Shown here: in pieces, positions 31,333-41,194 of the stretch
How positions within the stretch are numbered: position 1 is the stretch's first letter
Layout: each line of letters starts with the position of its first letter
Origin: Leucaena leucocephala
Taxonomy: Eukaryota; Streptophyta; Magnoliopsida; Fabales; Fabaceae
Direction: 5' to 3'
Length of the DNA stretch: 64,000 bases
Assembly: GCA_037074615.1 (NCBI GenBank)
Contig: CM073534.1
Location: 4,460,861-4,524,860 of the forward strand
Position numbers and translations under genes: made by a program
Notes under the pieces: model-generated
The model's database searches: none
The model's input: only the letters and a program-made list of their open reading frames with translations
What the model was told of the DNA's origin: nothing

Positions 31333-31597
31333 CTTCCTCCAGTCCTTTTTATAAAACAATGTTAACTATTTTCCTACGATTAAGGAAAATAGTTAAATTT
31401 AGTTAAATGCCTTAAACTCTAACATCTTCTCAAAATTACTTTTGATTGGTTTAGCTCACAGGGGGCAGAGGATGAACAAGCCATTATAAAGAGATAGAGG
31501 TATTTTTGGAGATTGTTATAAATGTTTCGTTAAATTTTGTAAAAGGTCTTGTCTGTAAAACCAATAGGTAGATCTTTGTAAATAGGAATGTAGGGAG
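31333..31597. mobile_element. Stowaway-like MITE downstream of GPX (265 bp)
   Basis: Begins CTTCCTCCAGTCC and ends GGAATGTAGGGAG, inverted relative to each other. TA flanks both sides. It lies about 100 bases beyond the GPX stop codon, on the 3' side of the gene. Confidence 0.7.
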
Positions 31598-31702
31598 TAC
31601 CTTAGTAATTGGACTGTAATAATAATCTTGTAAAGAACAAGAAGACAACTACAATACTAACCTCTTGGCTCTTGTACATAGGATATGTTATAAAACCAAA
31701 TC

Positions 31703-31741
31703 TTAAGCCCAAAAAGACTGAATGAGTTTCTCAATGTCTTT
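31703..31741 (-). CDS. GPX: GPX exon 6
   Basis: KDIEKLIQSFWA and stop TAA. Acceptor CTTGCAG. KDIEKL is the typical end of plant GPX. Confidence 0.9.
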   Translation of the reverse strand, partial: KDIEKLIQSFWA

Positions 31742-34700
31742 CTGCAAGAAGTAGCATTTGTATACAGAATATTAATTACCATGGAGCATGATAGATGGAC
31801 TTTATGTTATTGAATAAAACCACCAAAATTGCTCTTACCTCAATTTTCAGGGGTGAGGTGGTAGGAGCATATCTCTCCACGACCTTCCCTTCTTTATTTA
31901 CCAAGAATTTTGTGAAGTTCCATTTGATCCCATCTCCAAATAGTCCCCCTTTCTGTTCTTTCAAAAACTGGTAAAGTGGTGCTGCATTCTTCCCATTCAC
32001 TTCAACCTTAGACAAATCAATTTCAGGTAAATTATTCTCTCTTCCCTTACAAAATGCCCAAATTACATCATATTATACTAATATTTTATAGATAACAGAT
32101 ATAATGGCAAGTAACAGGTTGGTTGTAACATATCCTTTTATTCCAGAGAGGCAAGTATAATTTTTGAAAATGTAAATAAATTTCATATGATTTGAGAAAT
32201 TCTCAGGGAAGAAGAAAGTACTTGATCCCTAAATTTATTAAAAATAAATTTTAGGTTGCTTCAATATCCATTATTAATGGCCAGACTACAAGACAATATC
32301 ATTCATGAACGATGAATATTTTGTTAGATACAAATTCTGAGTAGTGTAGCCAAGAAACATGAAAATTACTCAGGGGAATATCTGAACTGTCCAAATATAA
32401 TTAGATATGTCATGCTGTGTCTATTATGAGCATTCCTAGTACCAGAAGTAACACAAGTCAATTTTTTTGAAGTCCATCTGTACGTTAGAATCATTTTCCT
32501 CAATTACAAGCATATTAAACAAGTTACCTTATCGAAGATAGGAAATTCAGCTTTGAACCTTGTGCAAACAACTTCCTGAATTTCTTCACTGGTTCCTGGT
32601 TCTTGTCCAAGAAACTGATTGCATGGAAATGCCAAGATTTCAAACCCTGCAGAACTCACAAGTTCTGGTGTTACAAATTTTTAAAACTTCACAGAAAAGA
32701 CAATACATGAGGTTTTTTCTTTTACAAAATGACAGACCTTGGTCCTTGTATTTCTCATATAGTACATTCAATTCTTTGTAATTTGTCTGTGTTAACCCAC
32801 TGCAACAATAATCAGAAACAATATCAAATAAACATTACCAAAATTAAAACCTGCTAAAGAATCATGACAACATGCTTATAATACAATAATCGTGTCTGTT
32901 AACAGTGATAATGCATATAGGGGTTTCTGTTTCCATTGTTTCTAATTTGTAAGAAATTAATTCCTTGCTTAGCGTTGTACCCTGTGGCTTTTCCAACATC
33001 ATTATTTGGTGAACATTCGCTTTAAACCCTCTTGGCAAGGTCCTATCTTAAAAAGGTTTAGCTGAAGCTCCACCTTTCTGATCTGAAATTAGGATTACGA
33101 TGCATCTACTACGCTGAAGTATTTCCCAGGTGAGTGGAGCACCCTAAAGTATCTTGTAGTTCATCTAGCATTCTAAAGCATTTTGTGATTCATTTAGTAT
33201 CCAAATGTATTTTTCTAGATACATTCACCACTCTAAAGTTGATACAGAAAACATACTTTTGGGTGCTGGAGGCACTTTCACTTAAAATACTTTTTGAGAG
33301 TTAATGTCGAGTTTATAATTGCTCCTAAAAATATTTTAAGGGCAAAGTTTCTCCTGAAAAAATCAATACTTAGGGCAAAATTATGCCACAAAATATTTTA
33401 GGGAACTTAATGTACTTGGAAAAATACTTTAAGGTGCTGAATAAACTATAAAATACTTTAAGGTACTGGACATAGTTAGAAAAATAATTCACGGTGCTGG
33501 ACACACCTTAACATTTGAAATTATTCTATGAAAATATTCATCGAAAATAGAAAGGGAAATTTGGTAAAATCCTCAAAAATCCTGGAACTCTTACATGAAT
33601 ACTACTCTATTTTCTCTGGCATCAAACATAATAAGAAACAGGCAGGTACATATTTGTATATGAGAAACTCATATGTAGCACTGACTCTATTGACAATATA
33701 AAAATTCTTGAAATAATAATCAAACAAAAAATGAAGAATCTTTAACATAAACTCCATATGTTGATTTTACAAAGTCTATCAATAGGGAAACTTGAGAAAT
33801 TCATGTGTAGAATGTGATCCATAAATCTCACAACTGTTTGATTGAGAGACAAATGGTTTCCTACCTCATATACAAGGGGGAAAACTAGTGATGCAACACA
33901 GGAAGGGTCCATAAATAAGTTTGAAAGGTGGACACATACTAGAGCCTTTTTTTACTTTTCAAAAAAAAAAAAAAAAACAAAGGGAGATCAGATTAATATA
34001 GTTTACAAAATGAAAAGGCGACCAATATAAATCAAATTACCACTGTGAAGCAACATTAACGATTAGCAGAACCTTTCCACGGTATTGACTCAGGTTCACA
34101 TCATTTCCAAGGATGTCCTGCAATTATGGTTCATAACAAATTATGCAGAAAGAAAAACGTCAGTACAACAACTAAGCAAACCTACATTTGTGGAATTCAG
34201 AGAGCACTAAATTAACTTTATCATGAGGCTCTAACTTGCAAAATCAGTACAAAATCATGCGGTGCTATATCCTTTAGACATTTGACATATGAATAAAAAT
34301 TTCTAAAACACCCAATCATGGCAAAGCTAACTTGCAAGAAAAAATACATTGGTCATTTAACACTAAAGGACTGTAGGTATGCATCCAAGTTTTGTCATAT
34401 AAAAAGGACATTTTGCTGGTCCAACTATAATTGTTTAACAACTAGGGTTAAGCAAAATGGATAATTTATCAGATCATAGAACTTTAAAGCTAAAGTGGGG
34501 TTTATCCTATATGGCTTCTATCATTATTCATCACTCAACCTTTAATTAGGAGGCTAGATCAAGATGGTATACGCCATTATCTATCGATCTGGTGAGAAGC
34601 ATAAACAAACCTATAAACAAGCAAACCATGCATCCAAATCACGCTATGAAAAGCAAAAGATAAATAAGAATGTCAAATCCGCCGTGCTAGACTCAGCAGA

Positions 34701-35040
34701 AGCTAGAGATATGAGGTGAGGACCATAATTAACACGTAAGGAAAAAGAAGCACAGGAAGTCCCTAAAGATGCTTCGATATTAACTATGAAATACAAGATA
34801 CATTAGCGTATTATCTTATTAAGTTTTAGGTTCCTACTGCACAGCATATCAAATCTATGAGCTAGTCCTACTTCTACCCTCGAATGTTTCTCAATCAATT
34901 CAGCTATTCAATAAAAAAAAGAAAAAACATCGAAGTAAACCCACAGTAAATTTTGAAGCAAGGAAGAAGGAGAAAGGAAGAGAAAAAATGATAACCTTGA
35001 CAGTGAAGTCGTAAACGGATTTGGAATTCTGTTCAGCCAT
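31703..35040 (-). CDS. GPX: Glutathione peroxidase (non-selenium, thioredoxin-type), complete, six exons
   Basis: Reduces hydrogen and lipid peroxides; plant enzymes of this family use thioredoxin. Exons on the minus strand: 35040-34996, 34117-34041, 32799-32738, 32646-32528, 32006-31839 and 31741-31703. All borders are GT-AG, giving 169 residues, the normal length for a plant GPX. The peroxidatic Cys is C41 in NVASQC, replacing selenocysteine; its codon is split by intron 2. C70 lies in FPCNQF, and the resolving Cys is C89 in VVCTRF. Q72, W130 and N131 (KWNFTKF) complete the catalytic set. The ATG at 35040 gives MAEQNSKSVYDFTVK with no transit peptide, so a cytosolic form is likely. The frame upstream stays open but has no ATG. 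No lesion was found. Closest remembered relative is the GPX8 type, not certain. Confidence 0.95.
31839..32006 (-). CDS. GPX: GPX exon 5
   Basis: 56 codons, VEVNGKNAAPLYQFLKEQKG to RYAPTTSPLKIE, with W130 and N131. Acceptor GTCTAAG, donor GTAAGA. Confidence 0.95.
32528..32646 (-). CDS. GPX: GPX exon 4
   Basis: FEILAFPCNQFLGQEPGTSE to KAEFPIFDK. Contains C70, Q72 and resolving C89. Acceptor TCTGCAG, donor GTAACT. Confidence 0.95.
32738..32799 (-). CDS. GPX: GPX exon 3
   Basis: 62 bases: last base of Cys41, then GLTQTNYKELNVLYEKYKDQ, then the first base of Gly62. Acceptor GTTGCAG, donor GTCTGT (non-consensus at position 3). Confidence 0.93.
33139..33510. mobile_element. Fold-back-like element in GPX intron 2 (about 370 bp)
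   Basis: The left arm has 3-4 tandem units of about 30 bases of the form CACCCTAAAGTATCTTGTAG. The right arm has about six units which, in reverse complement, read CAGCACCTTAAAGTATTTT. The two arms are thus inverted arrays of one subrepeat, the hallmark of fold-back elements. No transposase. Confidence 0.65.
34041..34117 (-). CDS. GPX: GPX exon 2, peroxidatic cysteine
   Basis: DILGNDVNLSQYRGKVLLIV then NVASQ and two bases of the Cys41 codon. Acceptor ATTGCAG, donor GTAATT. Confidence 0.95.
34996..35040 (-). CDS. GPX: GPX exon 1
   Basis: 15 codons, MAEQNSKSVYDFTVK, ending at donor GTTATC. Short, without targeting sequence. Confidence 0.88.
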
Positions 35041-35229
35041 GTGCGAAGAAGGAAAAGAGACAGAAACAGAAAAAAGAGAAGAGAGGCAATAGAGATGAGC
35101 CAAGTCGGAGCTCAAACCATTTGCAAGAAGAGCAATAAATATCTGATCAATTGAACTTTGAAATTGAAACAAGACTCCCTCGGACTGCTTTCTGATTATT
35201 TGCGTACAAGTGGGAAATATCTCCAAACC

Positions 35230-35884
35230 GATAAATCACATAAGTATTAATTTATTACCTTAATAAATATAAACATGGGCTTATCCCATTATTTATACTC
35301 CTCCGATTTTATATTATAAATTACAAATAATTTAATTATATAGATTAAAAAGTTAACTAAATTTAATTAGACATAATAAATATGTAAAAAAAAGTATTTT
35401 TTTTCTAAATATATCCTTCTTTAAGAAGGATGGGAGAGAGAGGGTAAGCATCCTTTTAATTAAAGAGAAATGGATAGCAGGGATAAAAGGAAAAATTTTA
35501 ATTAGTTCTATTTAAAAGAAATAGATATGTGAGATTAAAAAATTTTAATTATTGGCCAATATGTAATAATAATTCTTGTATAGACATATAATTCATTGAA
35601 AATAAAAATAAAATTGAATTAAATTTATATGTAAGTATAAAATATACTTATTAATAAGATGTTAGCTGATATAGTAATTGATTTGACCTTATAAATAAGA
35701 TAATATAAATTTAAATTTCATAAAACGTATTTGTTAAGAGAAGTAAATAATTTTTATGTTCTAAAAATAATTGTGATACATTTAACTAAATAAAAAAATA
35801 GATATAAAAATAAAGAATTAGATAGTCTAAATATACAATACTCATATGCATACCTCTTGTATTGCTACCATCTTCCTTGATCAT
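35230..35884. other. AT-rich spacer upstream of GPX
   Basis: Likely contains the GPX promoter near its left end. A Stowaway-like start (ACTCCTCCGATTTTATATTA) is seen near 35298 without a matching right end. No gene. Confidence 0.45.
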
Positions 35885-36403
35885 GGGCCCGTTTGGATAG
35901 AATTTTAAAAACGGGCTTATGAAAAAAAAGGGTTTTTGAACAGATTATAGAAAAGGGCTTTTGGAGAAGAGATTATGAAAAAAAAGTGGTTTTGAATAAA
36001 TGAGTGTTTGGATAGTTATTTATAGAAGGGATTTTATTATTGGTAAATTACGAAAAAGGGTATGAGTATTAAATGAGGAGAGATAAGAGATAAGAGGAGA
36101 GAGGAGAGAGGGTGTAAGAAAGAAAAAAGAAAAAAAGTAGGAGAGAGGAGAGAGGGTGTAAGAAAAAGTAGGAGAGAGGGTGTAAGAAAAAGTAGGGGTA
36201 ATATAGTAATTAGTTAGTTCAAACGTGGTTTACTGTTCCAAAAGCTACTCTGACCAGCTTTTCTGAAACCTTGGTTTTAAACCAGAGTTTAGTCCAAAAG
36301 CCCGTTTGAACAAATATGACTGTTTGTTTTAAAATTTCTCCAAACTTAGGTTTTGAGCTAAACCTTAGTTTAAAACTAAGGTTTGGATTTTTCAAACAGG
36401 CAC
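35885..36403 (+). mobile_element. Tourist-like MITE, copy 1 (519 bp)
   Basis: Starts GGGCCCGTTTGGATAG and ends CAAACAGGCAC. CAT on both sides (35882-35884, 36404-36406). Contains a purine-rich GAGAGATAAGAG tract. Almost identical in reverse complement to copy 2. Family call (PIF/Harbinger, Tourist) rests on the ends and on the TTA duplications of the other copies. Confidence 0.85.
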
Positions 36404-36406
36404 CAT

Positions 36407-37432
36407 GATGAAATCCGATCTTTTAGATGGGTAAAATTGCAATCTTCTGATACTCACCTTTTTTGGCATCTTGCATGATCCAAAATGCGTCATCCTTTAA
36501 TGCATCTTAGAGCAACATCAACATTATCACATGAAAAAAAGAATTTGCTCAATAGACTCATAGGCCATTCCAACTTCAATGTGACATTACACAAAGATGT
36601 CCATTCGTTGCTTCATTCTTTTTTCAATCATTCCCTATATAAAATTGATGTTTTATTACTTTCCCCTCCCTGGAACATGCTACACCAGTATTAGTTGTAT
36701 TAAATTTTTCCATTTTAATATATTGATCTTCTTATAAAAAAACAATATAGGAGTGGGGGAATATTTAATATAGTGTGGTCGGAATGTTATTAACCAATTT
36801 TAAAAAAATATAAAAAAAATTAAAAATAAACAAATATCGCAACATCATCGTAGCTGCTGAGTGACACTCACGAGATAACCTAATTGCTATTGGCTGTTAA
36901 CAAATTGTTTGGTTTGAAAACGTATATTTTTAAATGTGTGTTTCAAATCAATGATTTTTTTCGTAGTTTTTTTAACCCTAATTTAAATTTTTATTTATAA
37001 AAAATTGTCTATCTATTTAAAATAATAATTAAATATCTCTACTTAAAAATTAATTGTTGTTATTTTTCTGTTTTTGATTTGTTTATTAAAATGAAATTGT
37101 CTTTTTATAAATTATTTCTTTTATTAATTTGAATTTCATTTATGGATGACTGTTTTCATTGAAAATTTTTAAATAAATTACTTAAAATTTTAAACAATTA
37201 TTGATATTACAACTAATTGAATTTATTAGAAAGCTCATTTAAGTGCTATTCCCAAAAAAAAGCTCATTTAAGAGGAGGTAAATTGGATTATTTTAAATTT
37301 CAACTAAATTAAAATTAATTTAATGAAAGAGTGAAATGAAGGAGTTAAATTACAGAAAATAAATGAGTTGAGAGAGGAGATCAACGCAATGATATATCTT
37401 AGTTTAATCTACTCACTTAATCTATATTATGT
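36407..37432. other. AT-rich spacer between inverted MITE copies
   Basis: No gene seen. Short open frames have no recognisable content. Confidence 0.5.
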
Positions 37433-37435
37433 TAA

Positions 37436-37948
37436 GTGCCTGTTTGGTTTCTTTGAAACCAAGATTTTAAAAGTCCTTTTGGGACAAAACCTTAGTTTGG
37501 AGAAATTTCAAAACAAACAGCAATATTTGTTCAAACGGGCTTTTGAACTAAACTATGATTTAAAACCAAAGTTTCAGATAAGCTGGTCAGAGCAGCTTTT
37601 GGAACAGTAAACCACGTTTGAACTAACCAATTACTATATTACCCCTACTTTTTCTTACACCCTCTCTCCTACTTTTTCTTACACCCTCTCTCCTCTCTCC
37701 TACTTTTTCTCTATTTTCTTTCTTACATCCTCTCTCCTCTTATCTCTTATCTCTCCTCATTTAATACTCATACCCTTTTTCGTAATTTACCAATAATAAA
37801 ACCCCTTCTATAAATAACTATCCAAACACTCATTTATTCAAAACCACTTTTTTTTCATAATCTCTTCTCCAAAAGCCCTTTTCTATAAGCTGTTCAAAAG
37901 CCCTTTTTTTCCATAAGCCCGTTTTTAAAATCCTATCCAAACGGGCCC
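37436..37948 (-). mobile_element. Tourist-like MITE, copy 2 (513 bp), inverted
   Basis: Reverse-oriented copy, starts GTGCCTGTTTGG and ends CCAAACGGGCCC. TAA flanks both sides (TTA on the minus strand). Only scattered differences from copy 1. Confidence 0.88.
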
Positions 37949-38366
37949 TAAATTAGTTTTTGAAAAATAAATTTTAAATAAAATAGATTTTATAAAAAAA
38001 ATTATATTAAAATTTAAGATATTTGAATGATGATGATTGTTATTAGAGTCATTTTTAATAGTTAAATTATTATATAAATATAATTTTACTTCGCTCTGGT
38101 AAGCCAGCCAACAAATCATAATTTACTGTTCTAAGTCGGCAATGTTACTGCTATATGACAAAATAAGAACAGCGCATGCTCTCTTCATGGAAAGAAAAAA
38201 ATGACTTGTTTGAAGGGTAGTTTGGTAATTTGACTTCTGACGGGAGCAACAATGACTCCCACGACCAAAAAATTGCAAGCCGAGAGCTAAACCGAGTAGT
38301 TTTGTGGAAACCATGGTTCTGGGCTTGACAATTGATTTTAAAATTTTTAAGCTGTTTGCACACTTA

Positions 38367-38939
38367 GGGACGTTTAGATAAAAGTTTAAAAAAAGGTTAA
38401 TAAAAAAAATTAGATAACTTTTAAAAAAAATATGAAAAAAAGTAGTTTTGAATAAATGGGTATTTGGATAGTTATTTCTAGAAATATTTTTATTATTAGT
38501 AAATTACTAAAAATAATATAATTATTAAATATAGGAGAGATGAGGGATAGGAGATGAGATATGAGAGATGAGAGAGGGTATAGAAGAGAGATGAGAGAGG
38601 GTGTAAAAGAGAGATGATAGAAGAGAGATAGTGTAGAAAAGAAAAGAGATATGAGAGATGGTGTAAAAAAGAAATGAGAGAGGAGATATGATGTAGAAGA
38701 GAGATGAGAGAAAGTATAAGGAAAAGTAGGGGTAATATAATAATTGATTAGCACATAAATTCTTTTATTGTTCCATTAGCTACTCTAATCAACTTATCTG
38801 AAACCTTGATTTTAAACCATTGTTTGGTTTAAAGGCCATTTTGAACAAATATGATTGTTTGTTTTAAAAAATTTTCAAATTTAGGTTTTACCCAAAATAA
38901 TTTTTAAAACTTAGGTTTGGTGAGAAACCAAACACATAC
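38367..38939 (+). mobile_element. Tourist-like MITE, copy 3 (573 bp), diverged
   Basis: Starts GGGACGTTTAGATAAAAG and ends AACCAAACACATAC. TTA duplication at 38364-38366 and 38940-38942. The internal purine tract is expanded. Confidence 0.78.
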
Positions 38940-38963
38940 TTATAACGTAAACTATAGTTTCCA

Positions 38964-39237
38964 CTCATCATTTATATGTTCAACTGGTGTATGGGTGAGA
39001 CACACGACCATTTGAAATATGTTCAATCCCTAGAGAGTATTATTTTATTGTGGTTTCAGTCGTAGTACTTAAGGAGGCATCTTAGCTCTTAAGCATTAGG
39101 GTGCTTAGATTTACGCCTGAAGGTAATTGACGGCTCACCCTACTCGATATTGGTATCGCTTAGGAGGAAGAGAGACTTTGCTCTGCCCTTGGATCATGAG
39201 TAAACCCAACCTCTTTCTAAAAAATTTTATATAAAAA
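38964..39237 (+). mobile_element. tRNA-derived SINE (about 274 bp) with 15-bp target duplications
   Basis: A Pol III B box GTTCAATCC lies in a tRNA-like head (about 38984-39036), preceded by an A-box-like stretch (CAACTGGTGTATGGGTGAG). The body ends in an A-rich tail after CTTTCTAAAAAA. Duplications AAACTATAGTTTCCA lie at 38949-38963 and 39238-39252. It sits between MITE copies 3 and 4. Confidence 0.82.
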
Positions 39238-39318
39238 AAACTATAGTTTCCAATAATAATAAAAAAGAAACTATAGTTTTCAATACAAAAAGGTGATGTT
39301 TTAGCCAAACACACTTTA

Positions 39319-39837
39319 GGCCTGTTTGGATAAGAGTTTAGAAAATGTCTTATAAAAAAAGGGCTTTTAGGCAGTTTTTAGAAAAGAGCTTATGGAGAAG
39401 TGCTTATGAAAAAAAATAGTTTTGAATAAATGAGTATTTGGATAATTATTTCCAAAAGTACTTTTATTATTGGTAAATTATGAAAAATAGTATGATTATT
39501 AAATATTGGAGAGATGAGAGATAAGAGATGAGAGTGAGAGAGGAGAGAGTATATAGAAGAGAGATAAGAGATGAGAGATAGTGTAGAAAAGAAATGAGAG
39601 AGGAGAGAGGGTGTAAGAAAAAAATAGGGGTAATATAGTAATTAGTTAGTCCATAAACTCTTTTACTGTTCTATAAGTTAATCTGATCAGTTTATCTGAA
39701 ACTTTAGTTTTAAACAATTGTTTGATCCAAAAGCTCTTTTAAACAAATATAGCTATTTATTTTAAAATTTCTCAAAACTTAAGTTTTGTCCAAACATAAG
39801 TTTAAAACTTAAATTTGGAGAGTTTTCAAACACACAC
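39319..39837 (+). mobile_element. Tourist-like MITE, copy 4 (519 bp)
   Basis: Starts GGCCTGTTTGGATAAG and ends CAAACACACAC. TTA on the left, TTT on the right. Same interior layout as the other copies. Confidence 0.8.
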
Positions 39838-39949
39838 TTTGTCTAGTTCCTTAAAGGGCTATTTTGAATTTTTTTACTATATTATCAATATTTAAAAAAA
39901 CTTTTAGAAACCTTATTGAAAATTGCCAACACAATTATGTTATCTAATA

Positions 39950-40185
39950 CTACCTTATATCCTAATTATAAGATTCAATTAATTTTTTGCATAGATTTAG
40001 AAAGTAAAATAAATCAATTAATTATAATTAATATAATAATTAATTGACTAATTTGGGTAGATTGAAGAGTATATAATATGAATTTATTTTAAGAGGTTAG
40101 ATTTAATCATTATTAATTTATTTATTTAGTTTCTTAAATCTATCTAAAAAAATTAATTGAATTTTATAATTGAGATAAGAGGGAG
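39950..40185. mobile_element. Stowaway-like MITE (236 bp)
   Basis: Starts CTACCTTATATCCTAATTA and ends TGAGATAAGAGGGAG. TA on both sides. Long inverted repeats around AATTAATTTTTT and CAATTAATTATAA. Confidence 0.68.
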
Positions 40186-40309
40186 TAATATACTTTCCTA
40201 TGAGGAATTTAATATCCAACCCAACATTCCCACTAAATCTTGAGTCAATTTATATTGTAGAAAAGAAATTTTGATGACGACATGATTACAAATATGTGGC
40301 GACAAGTGT

Positions 40310-41190
40310 AACACCCCAACCAAATAATCCTTATATTTATAAAAAATTCCCAATACACTATTGTAGGAAGGGTTTTAATGTCAAGAAAAAAGGACTTTTT
40401 AATGTTAGTTTTAAAAAGGACGTGAAATCAAGCGACATTGTTTTTTCCGCCACTTTTTACGTCAGTCCAAATACAACATTTCACAACGTTAAAATTCACT
40501 TTCTACGTCAGTTTTTACGTGTGACCGACATAGAAAGTTTCTCCTTCATCGTTGGTATGCCAACTGATGTAACACTACTACAGAAATGTTGATATATTTC
40601 AGTTATTTTTGCCCTAGATGACAGTTCTGAATGGGCAAATAGGGATGCTTCAAGTATTTTCTAAGTAGAATATTTGATGGTTGCGAACTGTCGAATATTT
40701 TTTCATACTTGACGGTTCTAAGACCAAAAACATCAAATATTTATAGCTTTTGGTAAGGCCATGTAACTTATATGGTTATTCTTATTTGTTTCTTGGATTT
40801 CACTTTGTTTCTAAAGATTGGGAAGTTTTAGAAGTTTAGTGACGAGATCAACTTCTTGTTGGTGGGAAGAGGGGATCCAACATTGGCAACAAAGGGTCTG
40901 ATCACTGTCTTGACTAATGTGCTGAAAGAGAAGTCGAACAGTGGAGTTTGGTCAAATTTGCAACTTTGACGGTGGAGCACGTCATCAATAGTTGCAGAAG
41001 GTTGATGGAGGAGCAAGGTATAAAGGTGAAGGAGGAGGAGGAGGTCAACGGTGCTCGTCAAAGAAGAAGAAGGCAATAGTGGATAGTGAGAGCGGTGCTC
41101 GTCAGAGAAGGCAGCGGTAGATGATGGGTGCTCACTGGTGATGATGTAGGTGGTTTGGAAATAAAAATAAACCTAGGCCAAAATATTGGC
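40310..41190. mobile_element. CACTA transposon end(s), fragmentary
   Basis: CACTACTACAGAAATG at about 40575 is a typical CACTA terminus. It is followed by subterminal repeats such as TGACGGTTCTAAGA and GATGGTTGCGAACTGTC (40665-40730). A second possible terminus, CACTATTGTAGGAA, lies near 40359, with ACGTCAGT repeats after it. No opposite end or transposase was found. 40760-41150 is unassigned sequence, perhaps the element's interior. Confidence 0.55.
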
Positions 41191-41194
41191 CCTC

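Noticed and set aside
35041..35226. Upstream extension of the GPX frame by 62 residues, considered as a transit peptide
   Set aside because: The frame is open but lacks an ATG; the ATG at 35040 gives the normal cytosolic GPX start. More likely 5' UTR.
38410..38754. 114-residue Ser/Leu-rich minus-strand frame
   Set aside because: Translation of the purine-rich tract inside Tourist-like MITE copy 3.
38984..39036. tRNA gene
   Set aside because: Only the Pol III boxes are tRNA-like; no cloverleaf with a closed acceptor stem, and the flanking duplications show a SINE.
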